A stretch of 64,000 nucleotides of DNA. Source: Beggiatoa leptomitoformis. GTDB lineage: Bacteria > Pseudomonadota > Gammaproteobacteria > Beggiatoales > Beggiatoaceae. Both the position numbers and the translations under genes were made by a program. Shown here in pieces: positions 1 to 7,645 of the stretch. Within the stretch, counting starts at the first letter, position 1. Every line of letters begins with the position of its first letter. The notes under the pieces are model-generated. The model was not told the origin of the DNA and did not search any database. It was given only the letters and a program-made list of their open reading frames with translations. The stretch covers positions 2,924,261-2,988,260 of the forward strand of contig NZ_CP012373.2 of the NCBI RefSeq assembly GCF_001305575.3. Direction: 5' to 3'.

Positions 1-3000
1 AATAACTGTGCTAATGCGCGACAAGTAGGGCTAAAACGCAGTAAACCGACATTTTTCTGCAAATCATACAACTTCGCTAAAATAAGACTGGCATCAACAT
101 CATGCACACCGCGTTCATAGCCCTCTTCATAATGGTCTGTCGCATAACGGCGAATAGACGTCAATAAATTATCAGGTTCAAAAGAGGATGATAGTTGGTT
201 TTCTCTTAATAATTGATACGCCAAATATTCCCCCCGATAAACACTTTCTGATTCAGAGATTAACGCCCGCTCCCAATAGGCTTGACTTGCATTTAACGTT
301 GCATCTTCTAAGGGCTGAAAATAATCTGTTCCTGTTAAATGGACGACTAAACGCTTTTCCCCATCTTTTTCATGGGGGACAAGGGTTAAATCTAAAACTT
401 GGGTATTAACACTAAAACGATGTTTTCCCAGTAAAATAACCGCGCCATTATCAACAAAAATATCTTGTTTATCGCGTAATTCTCGGACAGCTTGGTCACG
501 GGCGGATTTTAAACGCGATTCAACATCCCCTGCTTTTACGCTATCGCCTAAATCATATAACTGCTTTATTAACTCACGGATTTTTAAAACCATTGCATCT
601 GCTACAAAATAGGCATTTTGTTCATCGGCTGTTTGAAAACTAGCCGCACGGCGAATAACGCCTTGTAAAATCCGTTCTGCGGTTTGACTAAGATGTAAAG
701 CACGGCGTTGACGTTCTTCAACTAAGGCTTGTTTACGGGCTTCAAAACTGGCATAAACTTCATCGCGCTTGTCTGCAATTTGACTTAAAAATTCCTCAAA
801 ATCACTAAAACGGCTATCTAAATCCTCTAACTGCACTAATAAACGGGTTAATTGTTCATCCGCTTTGTCGGGCGTGTCTGCTTGCGCCATTGCCCCCGCG
901 ACGTTTTGCGAAAAAAGTTTAAACTGCGCGGCAAAAGCAGCAACGGCTTCTGTTGAAGACAAACTTTTACGGTGTAACGTCAGTTCAGCCCGCACACGAT
1001 TTAATTTAGCGTAAACATCAGAAATTTCTTCAATAATCTTTGTGCGAACATTGGGGTCTTCAATACTTAAATCATTTAAAACCGTATTCAATAACGCTAA
1101 ACCAACCGCCGTGTTATCTAAAGATTCTTGTAATGGTTTTATTTCTAAGGTGTTTTTTAAGGTGGGAATTGTGGTTAAATAGCTTTCTAATGTTTGATGA
1201 TAAGGTTGTAACGCACTGTCTTGTAATAAAAAAGTAACCGTTTTTTGACTTAACTGATTAAATCCTTCAATAACGCTTGCTTCTAAGTGATTTAGCCGTT
1301 CTACATCAACATAACGTACATCCCGCAAGCTAATCAAGCGTCCACGTTGTGTGCGTAATTCTGTTAGATATTTTACGTATTCTTCAATTGTTTGCCAGCG
1401 ACTGGCTTGTTGAATAGCATTGATTAATGAATTTTGTAAATTTTCCGCATCATTAATAGACTTTTCTGCTTCGCGTTGTAGCGTTTGAACTTTTTCAAAT
1501 TCTGCACGAATAAGATTTGTATTTGTTTGAATTTCTTTTAAAATAGCCAATAAATTGCCTACATCTGCATGTCCTAACCAATGATAAGCATCAATGGCTT
1601 TTTGCACATTCGTGAGCAGTTGTTCATAAATTGCCATATTGGGGCTTTGCTCATCAATCATGCGTTTAATGCTATAACTATCAGAAATACCACGAACTAA
1701 TTCAGGATTACCAATTTTACCAATAAATGAGCCATCTTTCGGCACTTGAGCAGCATATTCATCGCTCATATAGGGTGTTTGCCAGATTTGCATGGGATGC
1801 ACGCGCACAGGGGTATTATCATCCGCGCGGAACACGACCATTCGACCATCTTTAAAAATAGAATAGCCATGACAAATAATTGGATTTTGTACTTCTTTAC
1901 GAATTAAGTTATAGGAAAATAGGACTAATTTACCAATTTCTGCTTGATGAAAGATAAATAATACATCTTCTCCATTTGGGGAGCGAATCATACGCTTATA
2001 GCGCATATTGCTTAAATCATCCCCTTCAAACAACTTACTTTCCCCATTTTTTAAATAATATCCGCCCGGAAAAATAATGCCGTGGTCTTCAGGTAGCTGT
2101 ACACAGGCTTGTCCTATCGCGTCAATTCGCATTACTTTTTGTGTTAATTTGTTAAAAACCAAGTAACGGAACTTTTCTTCTCGATAAGGGCGCATTTTTA
2201 ATAAAATGAGTTCGCCTAGTTTAGCAAAATAAATTTGTGCATCAGCGAGTGATTGATTGACATCATCAACAGGCTCGTTGTAAATCCCTAAGCCATCTTC
2301 GGTGTTGTTTTCTACTTTAACGGTGAGTGTTCCTCCAACCGTTTCAACAAAAATTTCATCTAAAATAGAAACATGTGGGTGTCGTCCCATGATATGACTT
2401 TCGCGGCTGGTCATGCGCCAATCGAAATCATGGGAAGCAGGATAGATATTATCGCGTTCGCCACGATTGTCGATATAGCTAACATTGCCATCAGCATCGA
2501 CTGACCAGCGAAAAACTTTTGCATCTTGCAAGGTTTTACCTACTTGAAAAACAGCGAGTTTTTTGCCTTGTGCATTGCGTAATTGGCTGAGTTTGGCTTC
2601 TTTGTAATAGCGATAGAGTTCTTGAAAATCGTTGGTAAAACGGTTATCCGATAAAAGGCAGTTTTCAAGCGGGAGGGGAGCGAATTCGTAACCGTCAGCG
2701 GTTTCTTCTATGCTGTGCAGGCTGAAAACGTCGCTTACTTTGGTTTCTGATTTTAATCCCATGAAAACATTGTAACCAAACAATAAGTGGTTGCCCATGT
2801 TGAGAATATCGCGCGGGACGCAGTTATTCTCGGTGCGCACTCGTGTTTGACCGATGATGCTCATTTGGGTACTGCCGAAAACGTCGATACGCCGTTGATT
2901 GAGTGCGTTTAATTTTGTCCCTAGTAATTCGCCTTGTTGGTTTAAGCGTTGACGGATAATTTCATACGCGCCGCCTGTTTCAAGGTTTGTGTTATCTGTT

Positions 3001-3017
3001 ATGGTGTTATTTGTCAT
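1..3017 (-). CDS. Large ATPase-like protein (putative DNA repair ATPase family), N-terminal ~1005 residues; runs off the left edge
   Basis: An uninterrupted reading frame runs from an ATG at 3017 to the window edge (1005 codons, no stop), so the C-terminal part is missing. The protein is soluble, with no signal peptide or membrane segment. Residues ~1-480 look like a beta-rich N-terminal region (motifs such as MGRHPHVSILDEIFVET and RYLVFNKLTQKVMRIDAIGQ). Residues ~480-850 are charged and helical, probably coiled coil. Overall it resembles the large bacterial proteins named DNA repair ATPase (DUF3686-type N-terminus followed by a C-terminal AAA module), but the ATPase motifs would lie outside the window, so the family call is from memory of the family and moderate. 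It is transcribed away from the island at 3.6-7.1 kb. Confidence 0.6.
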   Translation of the reverse strand, partial: MTNNTITDNTNLETGGAYEIIRQRLNQQGELLGTKLNALNQRRIDVFGSTQMSIIGQTRVRTENNCVPRDILNMGNHLLFGYNVFMGLKSETKVSDVFSLHSIEETADGYEFAPLPLENCLLSDNRFTNDFQELYRYYKEAKLSQLRNAQGKKLAVFQVGKTLQDAKVFRWSVDADGNVSYIDNRGERDNIYPASHDFDWRMTSRESHIMGRHPHVSILDEIFVETVGGTLTVKVENNTEDGLGIYNEPVDDVNQSLADAQIYFAKLGELILLKMRPYREEKFRYLVFNKLTQKVMRIDAIGQACVQLPEDHGIIFPGGYYLKNGESKLFEGDDLSNMRYKRMIRSPNGEDVLFIFHQAEIGKLVLFSYNLIRKEVQNPIICHGYSIFKDGRMVVFRADDNTPVRVHPMQIWQTPYMSDEYAAQVPKDGSFIGKIGNPELVRGISDSYSIKRMIDEQSPNMAIYEQLLTNVQKAIDAYHWLGHADVGNLLAILKEIQTNTNLIRAEFEKVQTLQREAEKSINDAENLQNSLINAIQQASRWQTIEEYVKYLTELRTQRGRLISLRDVRYVDVERLNHLEASVIEGFNQLSQKTVTFLLQDSALQPYHQTLESYLTTIPTLKNTLEIKPLQESLDNTAVGLALLNTVLNDLSIEDPNVRTKIIEEISDVYAKLNRVRAELTLHRKSLSSTEAVAAFAAQFKLFSQNVAGAMAQADTPDKADEQLTRLLVQLEDLDSRFSDFEEFLSQIADKRDEVYASFEARKQALVEERQRRALHLSQTAERILQGVIRRAASFQTADEQNAYFVADAMVLKIRELIKQLYDLGDSVKAGDVESRLKSARDQAVRELRDKQDIFVDNGAVILLGKHRFSVNTQVLDLTLVPHEKDGEKRLVVHLTGTDYFQPLEDATLNASQAYWERALISESESVYRGEYLAYQLLRENQLSSSFEPDNLLTSIRRYATDHYEEGYERGVHDVDASLILAKLYDLQKNVGLLRFSPTCRALAQL

Positions 3018-3614
3018 CAGAACCCCCTTCCGTGCTGTTTATCGACAATAGTGGCTTGTAGAACTTATTTTAAATCTTTTAAAAAGAAGCCGTCGGTATA
3101 GTTATTTGTCTAATAAAACACAGATTACGTTTTTTTAGTTAGCATTTTCAAAATGATGTTTAGTATTTTTGAGGAGAAAGCGTAAGCTGGGTTTCATCTC
3201 TGATTTTAGGGTAACGTTTTTTTGGTTTGTTCCTGAGCAGTTTAGGGTGAACGCGGGTATTTAATAATTTGTAACTGGGTTATTAGTTTATTGATGATAC
3301 TCGTAGCCCGTGATAATTTGTAATATATGCAATTAATTGGATAATAATATTGTTTATTTATTACATTTTACACAAGATTCTAAGTGGGTTCTATAGAGGG
3401 TGCTAGACAATAATTTACTTATTATTCTAAGTATTAGTATGGTTTGGAGTGTATTAGGTGATTTTGGAGCGAAACGTAAAGGGGTGTCGTAAAAATCAGA
3501 CGGAAATTAATAATACGGGTTACAGGCTTGTTTTTATAAGGCGAGCGTGCTATCAGTGCATTAAATAAAGCCGTTTTGTCTATTTCACCGCGTGCGTTTT
3601 TTCTACAAATTAGC
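3018..3614. other. Gene-poor AT-rich intergenic stretch
   Basis: About 600 bases with no credible gene. It holds the upstream region of the large ATPase gene and, at 3369-3397, a 29-base segment that recurs in inverted orientation at 60384-60412. A 74-codon frame on the minus strand (3434-3658) overlaps the 3' end of the next gene and looks spurious. Confidence 0.6.
3369..3397 (+). repeat. Dispersed 29-base repeat, copy 1
   Basis: Begins TACACAAGATT and ends GGGTTCTATAGA. The same 29-base word, with 3 mismatches, is present on the opposite strand at 60384-60412, 57 kb away. Both copies are intergenic. Nature unknown: it could be a remnant of a short mobile element end. Confidence 0.5.
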
Positions 3615-4355
3615 TTATGTATTTGTGAAAGTAACGACAATAGTCGTGTCGAAACCAACTTTTAAAGCGTCAAAATTGGGATTAGTTGAGGCATTAACCG
3701 AGTGCTTAAACGCCCAACGTGAAGCGGTAATAATTTGGCTTGTTGGGATATTAATATCGGCTATTGTGGGTGTATCAGGTAGTAATTGAGGGGTGATATT
3801 AACAACAATTTCACTTGTGCCATTGCCACTGATTACTGTTTGAATACCAGTTTTTACGCTAACGCTTGCGCCAACGGTATCATTGGGCGATTGCCAAGTA
3901 AGCACGCCTTTATAACCAGTGGGGGGAATGCCCGCTTGTGTAACGGTAAATCCAATATCTAAGATGTTGGCGTTTTGTAATGCGGTATAGGTTAAATTTC
4001 CAGTTCCATCATCATAATCGGGTGTGATTGTAATCGGATAACCGTTTTTAGTGGTTAGTGTGAAACTTGAGCCATTCAATCCACCAATATCAAAAGCGTC
4101 AGTAATTGCCGTTGTGGACAACATACTAGTGCGTAATGTCTGAATACTAAAAACATTAGGAATTGATACAGGTACACCGTTTAATTTCATTAAAAAATAG
4201 TCAGAATTAACACCGCCATTACGCCCGCCAATAACCGCAACGGTAGTAATCTGTTTCGTTCCAACTTCAGGCGTATATCTTAATGTACCTGTACCTTGCG
4301 CGTTATTGCGTAGCGCGACAATATTAATGCCGTTAAATGGCGTAATTAAGTTCAT
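3615..4355 (-). CDS. Hypothetical protein, beta-rich, 246 aa
   Basis: I do not recognise this protein. It has no signal peptide or membrane segment. Its composition is rich in Thr, Asn, Val, Ile and Gly, typical of beta-sandwich or structural proteins, and the C-terminus ends in a hydrophobic beta strand (TIVVTFTNT). The ATG at 4355 is followed by a region running smoothly to the stop. It lies in an accessory region with a phage-type repressor and an integrase fragment, so a phage- or island-borne structural protein is possible but not shown. Confidence 0.6.
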   Translation of the reverse strand: MNLITPFNGINIVALRNNAQGTGTLRYTPEVGTKQITTVAVIGGRNGGVNSDYFLMKLNGVPVSIPNVFSIQTLRTSMLSTTAITDAFDIGGLNGSSFTLTTKNGYPITITPDYDDGTGNLTYTALQNANILDIGFTVTQAGIPPTGYKGVLTWQSPNDTVGASVSVKTGIQTVISGNGTSEIVVNITPQLLPDTPTIADINIPTSQIITASRWAFKHSVNASTNPNFDALKVGFDTTIVVTFTNT

Positions 4356-4535
4356 TTTTTACCCTTCATTATGTGTTTGAAAGGGTATTTTTTAACATTT
4401 TTTTTATATAAAAATCTGTAATCAAAATCAGTGGGTTATATTGGTAGCTTCCCGTTATCTGTTTGATTTTAAACGTTAAAAATAATTTAAATTACGACAA
4501 GGTGTAATCAATGTGAATAACATAAAAATTAATAG

Positions 4536-4862
4536 CTAGTTTTGTGCTGTTTTTGGTGTTGCTAAGGCATCTAATAAGGTTAAACAATCATTTTTATCCG
4601 CGCATTTTTCTATTACTTGTTTACATTCTCTTAAGCCAATATCACGTCCCATATTAAAGCCGTTCTGATAAATAGAGCCTTGTCCTGAGCGTTTATTAGC
4701 TGATGAGCAAGCACATCCTTCACCTTTTTTGCACTCGTAATTCAACGGAATACAAGCGGCTCCACAAGGCTTGCTCTCAGGTGTGCAATAACGACAACAA
4801 AATTCATCAGCGGCAAATACGGCTTGAGACAGCATGATTAACAGTAGGGTTATTTTTTTCAT
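4536..4862 (-). CDS. Small cysteine-rich exported protein, 108 aa
   Basis: Residues 1-17 form a clear signal peptide (Lys-Lys then a hydrophobic core, cleavage after AVFA). The mature part opens with a dense cysteine pattern, CCRYC-x5-KPCG-x2-C-x6-C-x5-CAC, followed by a polar helical tail with two further Cys pairs. Variants of the SKPCG...C...GCAC pattern occur in small exported bacterial proteins of unknown role; disulfide bonding in the periplasm is likely. Its start overlaps the stop of the CI-like repressor gene upstream (4 bases), so the two are probably co-transcribed. Confidence 0.7.
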   Translation of the reverse strand: MKKITLLLIMLSQAVFAADEFCCRYCTPESKPCGAACIPLNYECKKGEGCACSSANKRSGQGSIYQNGFNMGRDIGLRECKQVIEKCADKNDCLTLLDALATPKTAQN

Positions 4863-5236
4863 GCAGTTTTACTCTCTTTTATCAGTTGATTGAGTTGGTT
4901 TATTTGTTCTCTCATCTCTGTGTAACGTTTCTCATCTTGAATGAGTGAAAAAATTTTCCCTTGTTGCCCTTCATCTAAATCAGCAATCAGTTTCATGATT
5001 GCCTGCATTTTTGGTGATGTATTCGCAATTGCGAATTCTTCCCCGTTCAATAACCAGTCAAGCGAGACTTTTTCACGTCTAGCAATATCAACACAAATCT
5101 TGTAAGGAATTGTGTCTCTTGCTTTCCATGTTGCTATTGTACTTGTACTTACTTCTAATTTTCGTGCTAGGTCAGCGTCATGTTTAGCCTGTAATACAGT
5201 TGCTAATCGGTTTAATACATCTATGGCTTCGCTCAT
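4859..5236 (-). CDS. CI-type phage repressor-like HTH transcriptional regulator, 125 aa
   Basis: The N-terminal ~70 residues match the bacteriophage CI repressor helix-turn-helix fold (KHDADLARKLEVSTSTIATWKARDTIP, then SLDWLLNGEE). The rest is a short charged helical tail and there is no peptidase domain, so it is not a self-cleaving LexA/CI type. The ATG at 5236 is chosen because AGGTGA lies just upstream; a longer in-frame version to 5368 would add a hydrophobic, unrelated leader and would overlap the operator region. It is divergent from the small gene at 5344, the usual CI/Cro arrangement. A perfect 16-base palindrome lies inside its own coding sequence (5021-5036). Confidence 0.8.
   Translation of the reverse strand: MSEAIDVLNRLATVLQAKHDADLARKLEVSTSTIATWKARDTIPYKICVDIARREKVSLDWLLNGEEFAIANTSPKMQAIMKLIADLDEGQQGKIFSLIQDEKRYTEMREQINQLNQLIKESKTA
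5021..5036. promoter_or_regulatory. Intragenic perfect palindrome resembling the CI-like operator
   Basis: ATTCGCAATTGCGAAT is a perfect 16-base palindrome in the coding sequence of the CI-like regulator. It shares the TTCGCA...TGCGA half-sites with the palindrome in the divergent promoter region (5274-5292), so it may be an auxiliary operator. No binding data; inference from sequence only. Confidence 0.4.
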
Positions 5237-5253
5237 ATTTTCACCTAAAAAAT

Positions 5254-5321
5254 ATTTGCAAATTGCGTTTACATATTCGCAAAATGCGAGTATTCTGTAA
5301 CTGTAATCAATCACGATTACA
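5254..5321. promoter_or_regulatory. Divergent operator region between the CI-like repressor and the 47-aa gene
   Basis: Three inverted repeats lie here. At 5254-5270 is an imperfect TTTGCA-AAT-TGCG element. At 5274-5292 is TATTCGCA-AAA-TGCGAGTA, matching at 7 of 8 paired positions. At 5302-5321 is TGTAATC-N6-GATTACA, perfect. The first two share half-sites with the palindrome inside the repressor gene, so they are the best candidates for autoregulatory sites; the third may bind a different protein. Confidence 0.5.
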
Positions 5322-5343
5322 CACAAAACTATAGGATACAGAA

Positions 5344-5487
5344 ATGAATAACACTGCACAAACCACACCCTATTCTTGGGAAGAAATTGTTAGAAATAGC
5401 GAGATTCGACGCGCGCGTGTCGATATAGCACTGCAATGTATTAGAGAACAGGAACAGGAAGATATTCAAGAATCGGATAAGAAATGA
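5344..5487 (+). CDS. Small hypothetical protein, 47 aa, possibly truncated by the IS630 remnant
   Basis: An ATG at 5344 has AGGA seven bases upstream. The product is hydrophilic and charged (YSWEEIVRNSEIRRARVDIAL), and the gene lies divergent to the CI-like repressor, the position of a cro or early phage gene. Its last codons and stop are supplied by IS630-derived DNA (GGATAAGAAATGACC from 5475), so the native C-terminus was probably lost. Confidence 0.5.
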   Translation: MNNTAQTTPYSWEEIVRNSEIRRARVDIALQCIREQEQEDIQESDKK

Positions 5488-5701
5488 CCTATTCAACAGA
5501 TTGCCGTAAAAAAGTATTGCTCGTTACCAAGTTTCACTTGGTAATGCCTATTTGCCAAGCGCTGCTTGGCGGGTACTTGAACGCCACACGCTTAAGTCCG
5601 CTTGTACTCGGCAAGCGGAGCTTGGTAACGAGCAAATTGTTCTATTGATGCGCTCTTTTTACGGATATTCTGTTTAATCTTTTTATAGTACTGTTGCTAT
5701 A
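5475..5701 (+). mobile_element. IS630-derived remnant with an internal palindrome (chimeric mini-element, copy A)
   Basis: Bases 5475-5518 match the 5' part of the IS630 transposase region (26841 onward), including the start codon context GATAAGAAATGACC. Bases 5634-5701 match the IS630 right end, with terminal repeat TACTGTTGCTAT at 5689-5700. Almost all of the transposase is replaced by a palindromic block at 5519-5633. The left terminal repeat is missing. The same junction (AAAAAAGTATT then GCTCGTTACC) is found in copy B near 18048, so the chimera existed before both copies were placed. Confidence 0.75.
5519..5633. repeat. GCTCGTTACCAAG palindromic repeat, copy A
   Basis: The outer arms GCTCGTTACCAAG (5519-5531) and CTTGGTAACGAGC (5621-5633) are perfect inverted repeats, with nested hairpins between them (AAGTTTCACTT, AAGCGCTGCTT). 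Closely related to 17905-18047 and, by architecture, to the CTCGTTCCCACGC palindrome at 14485-14662. Confidence 0.75.
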
Positions 5702-6017
5702 TCTAAATAACACAGCATTACTTGCTATCAATGCTATGCAAACATGGCAACACACACAGGGTATTAAGGCAATACATGTGTTTACAAAGAATACGGGGGA
5801 ACGATTTGGCGACATAGACCGCGCTTTTAACACAGCAACAAAAAAAGCGGGCATTGAAGATTTTCACATCCATGATTTACGTCATACATGTGCGAGCTGG
5901 TTGGCACAACGTGGCGTATCAATGGTAGAAATTGCACATCTTTTAGGGCATTCGGATATAAAATTAACACATAAAAGATATGTGCATTTACAAATAATAT
6001 ACCGACGCTTACATTAG
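5694..6017 (+). pseudogene. Tyrosine recombinase (integrase) C-terminal fragment
   Basis: Only the end of the catalytic domain remains. HDLRHT supplies the HxxR pair, LLGHSDIKLT the second histidine, and RYVHL the nucleophilic tyrosine. The N-terminal SAM-like domain and the first catalytic arginine are absent, because the frame emerges directly from the right end of the IS630 remnant. The C-terminus after RYVHL (QIIYRRLH) is atypical, and another frame reads NNIPTLTLDN, suggesting a further small frameshift. It points toward the tRNA-Val 3'-end duplicate at 6137, as expected for an integrase next to its attachment site. Non-functional. Confidence 0.8.
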
Positions 6018-6136
6018 ACAATTAGCACGTTTTTAACACGGTCAAGACGTATATATCTATATGTAAAATAATAAATAAAATGAATATTAAGAATTACCGA
6101 TTCATCACGTTTTTGACACGTTTTTAGATAGGGGGG

Positions 6137-6188
6137 TTGTAAGTGGTGGGCGATACTGGGATTGAACCAGTGACCCCTGCCGTGTGAA
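6137..6188. repeat. Duplicate of the tRNA-Val 3' end (attachment site, distal copy)
   Basis: A 52-base direct repeat of 6990-7041, covering the CCA end, T arm, variable loop and part of the anticodon arm of tRNA-Val plus about 7 bases outside. It is the classic footprint of site-specific integration at a tRNA 3' end. The two copies are 853 bases apart and bracket only the mazEF pair. Confidence 0.85.
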
Positions 6189-6204
6189 ATCTTCAAGTTC
6201 TTCT

Positions 6205-6241
6205 TTGATACTTCTTTAAATAGATATATAATGTAATTACA
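6205..6241 (+). promoter_or_regulatory. Candidate mazEF promoter and autoregulatory palindrome
   Basis: A TTTGAT (6205-6210) and a perfect TATAAT (6227-6232), spaced 16 bases, lie upstream of mazE. A perfect palindrome TGTAATTACA (6232-6241) overlaps the downstream edge of the -10 box and could be the MazE or MazEF operator. Confidence 0.5.
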
Positions 6242-6272
6242 ATGTACTTATCTTACCGTATTGGTGATATAA

Positions 6273-6536
6273 ATGGCAACTATTTTACAAACTAGCTTGG
6301 TTAAAATAGGTAATTCCCGTGGGGTGCGCATTCCTAAGTCCTCATTGCAACAATTGGGAATTATTGATGGTAAAATTGAAATGGAACTCACTGATAATGA
6401 ATTGATTATCCGTCCATTACGTGTAGCACGGCAAGGTTGGGATGTGCAGTTTCAAAAGATGGCAAACAATGGCGATGATACATTATTAGATGAATCAGGA
6501 TTAACAACTGAATGGGATAGCGAATGGCAGTGGTAA
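6273..6536 (+). CDS. mazE: MazE-type antitoxin (AbrB/SpoVT fold), 87 aa
   Basis: The N-terminal half is a swapped-hairpin AbrB-like DNA-binding domain (SLVKIGNSRGVRIPKSSLQQLG, then IEMELTDNELIIRPL). The acidic, tryptophan-rich tail (TLLDESGLTTEWDSEWQW) is the usual disordered toxin-binding segment. GGTGA six bases upstream supports the start. Its end overlaps mazF by 13 bases, the usual coupled arrangement. It should neutralise MazF and repress the operon. The pair sits alone between two copies of the tRNA-Val 3' end. Confidence 0.9.
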   Translation: MATILQTSLVKIGNSRGVRIPKSSLQQLGIIDGKIEMELTDNELIIRPLRVARQGWDVQFQKMANNGDDTLLDESGLTTEWDSEWQW

Positions 6537-6859
6537 ATGTTAAGCGGTTTGATATTTTTTTAGTGAATCTTGATCCAACTGTGGGGGCAGAAATTCAAAA
6601 AACGCGTCCTTGTTTGATTATTTCTCCTGATGAGATGAATCAATCTATTTCAACTGTTATTATCGCTCCCATGACTACAGTTACTCGAGTTGGTTATCCT
6701 ACCCGTGTTGATTGTTCTTTTAATGGAAAAAGTGGGCAGATAGTGTTGGACCAAATACGCACAGTCGATAAAAAACGGTTGGTTAAACAGTTGGGATGTA
6801 TTCAAAAAGCAGAACAGCAAGTAGTCATTGATGTTTTGCAATCGCTTTTTGCGTTATAA
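6524..6859 (+). CDS. mazF: MazF/PemK-type endoribonuclease toxin, 111 aa
   Basis: A full-length MazF/PemK protein: RFDIFLVNLDPTVGAEIQKTRPCLIISPDE carries the conserved N-terminal GxEIxKTRPxLI segment, with catalytic arginine and threonine positions present, then VIIAPMTT and GQIVLDQIRTVDKKRLVK. Members of this family cleave RNA at short sequence motifs. No frameshift is seen, so the toxin is probably functional and its maintenance depends on the linked antitoxin. Gene order antitoxin-toxin is standard. Confidence 0.9.
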   Translation: MAVVNVKRFDIFLVNLDPTVGAEIQKTRPCLIISPDEMNQSISTVIIAPMTTVTRVGYPTRVDCSFNGKSGQIVLDQIRTVDKKRLVKQLGCIQKAEQQVVIDVLQSLFAL

Positions 6860-6989
6860 GTCCAAGTGCTTTTTTGGAAACCTAAGATAATTTTTATTTT
6901 CCCGTCCCACAAAATATGCATTTGCAAATAGATAAAAAAAAGCCACCTACATCTATTTTGGACAAAAGTACGTTTTTAGAGATAGATGT

Positions 6990-7041
6990 TTGTAAGTGGT
7001 GGGCGATACTGGGATTGAACCAGTGACCCCTGCCGTGTGAA
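6990..7041. repeat. tRNA-Val 3' end, attachment site, tRNA-proximal copy
   Basis: The matching partner of 6137-6188 (52 bases). Here the repeat is part of the intact tRNA, so this is the side at which the inserted DNA restored the gene. Confidence 0.85.
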
Positions 7042-7071
7042 GGCAGTGCTCTACCGCTGAGCTAATCGCCC
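6997..7071 (-). tRNA. tRNA-Val (CAC)
   Basis: A complete cloverleaf can be folded on the minus strand: acceptor GGGCGAT paired with ATCGCCC, D loop AGCTCAGCGGTAGAGC, anticodon stem CTGCC/GGCAG around loop TTCACAC (anticodon CAC), and T loop TTCAATC. A CCA end is encoded. It reads GUG codons. Its 3' end is duplicated at 6137-6188. Confidence 0.92.
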
Positions 7072-7091
7072 TTTTAGAAAGAGTGGGAGAT

Positions 7092-7118
7092 ATTATAGTT
7101 AAATTTAGATTGCGTCAA
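7092..7118 (-). promoter_or_regulatory. Candidate promoter of tRNA-Val
   Basis: On the minus strand TTGACG (7113-7118) and a perfect TATAAT (7092-7097) lie 15 bases apart, with the tRNA 5' end 20 bases beyond the -10 box. The spacing is slightly short but the boxes are strong. Confidence 0.55.
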
Positions 7119-7264
7119 GTAGTTGTCGGTGGACTTTTGGTATTTTAAAACGCGGAAGTGTCTCTTATTGCGCGCTTGTATTATTAAAATATTCCCATGT
7201 TGGGACACGGGAATAGGTAATATTTGTGTTGTTTAAGATGGTTACGGATTAATCCGTTTGGGGA

Positions 7265-7645
7265 TTATTCCCATTCTAGTTGTAAACTGGGCATTAGCCT
7301 TTTTAAGTTATTCAGCGATTTATCTTGCCATTCAACATCTTCAGACCCTAACACGCTCATGTTAATAGTTTCTATTTTACGAATTTTTAGTACAAATTTA
7401 GAAATCATATTGATGCCTGAGCTGTTTAGCAGTTCTAATTGACGGAGGTCTAATTTAATATGAGGCGGGTTTTTGTCGGCGATACCATTTAATAAGTCTG
7501 TGATGGGCGCGTATTCTGTCATGCCATTCAGTTGCAAAAATCCCTGAAAGGTAACAGTTGATAAACTTTCATCATACATGACTTTGTAATCTTCTGTTTC
7601 TATGTTCACTGTTCCTAAGCTCCTACACAAAATGCAACTAAACAA
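7265..7645 (-). CDS. STAS-like regulator (slr1659-type), partner-switching module
   Basis: About 126 residues with the alternating beta/alpha pattern of a STAS anti-sigma-factor-antagonist fold; the segment HIKLDLRQLELLNSSGINMISKFV has the Asp-x-x-x-(Leu)-Asn-Ser-Ser-Gly core where the phosphorylatable serine of SpoIIAA-like proteins lies. It resembles the family named after Synechocystis slr1659. The first ~15 residues before the conserved part are doubtful, so a later start is possible. It overlaps the GHKL ATPase gene by 8 bases. It is probably the target dephosphorylated by the upstream PP2C phosphatase. Confidence 0.7.
   Translation of the reverse strand: MFSCILCRSLGTVNIETEDYKVMYDESLSTVTFQGFLQLNGMTEYAPITDLLNGIADKNPPHIKLDLRQLELLNSSGINMISKFVLKIRKIETINMSVLGSEDVEWQDKSLNNLKRLMPSLQLEWE

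Noticed and set aside
3434-3658. 74-codon minus-strand frame after the 246-aa gene
   Set aside because: It overlaps the end of the neighbouring gene, lacks a ribosome site and has no credible composition.
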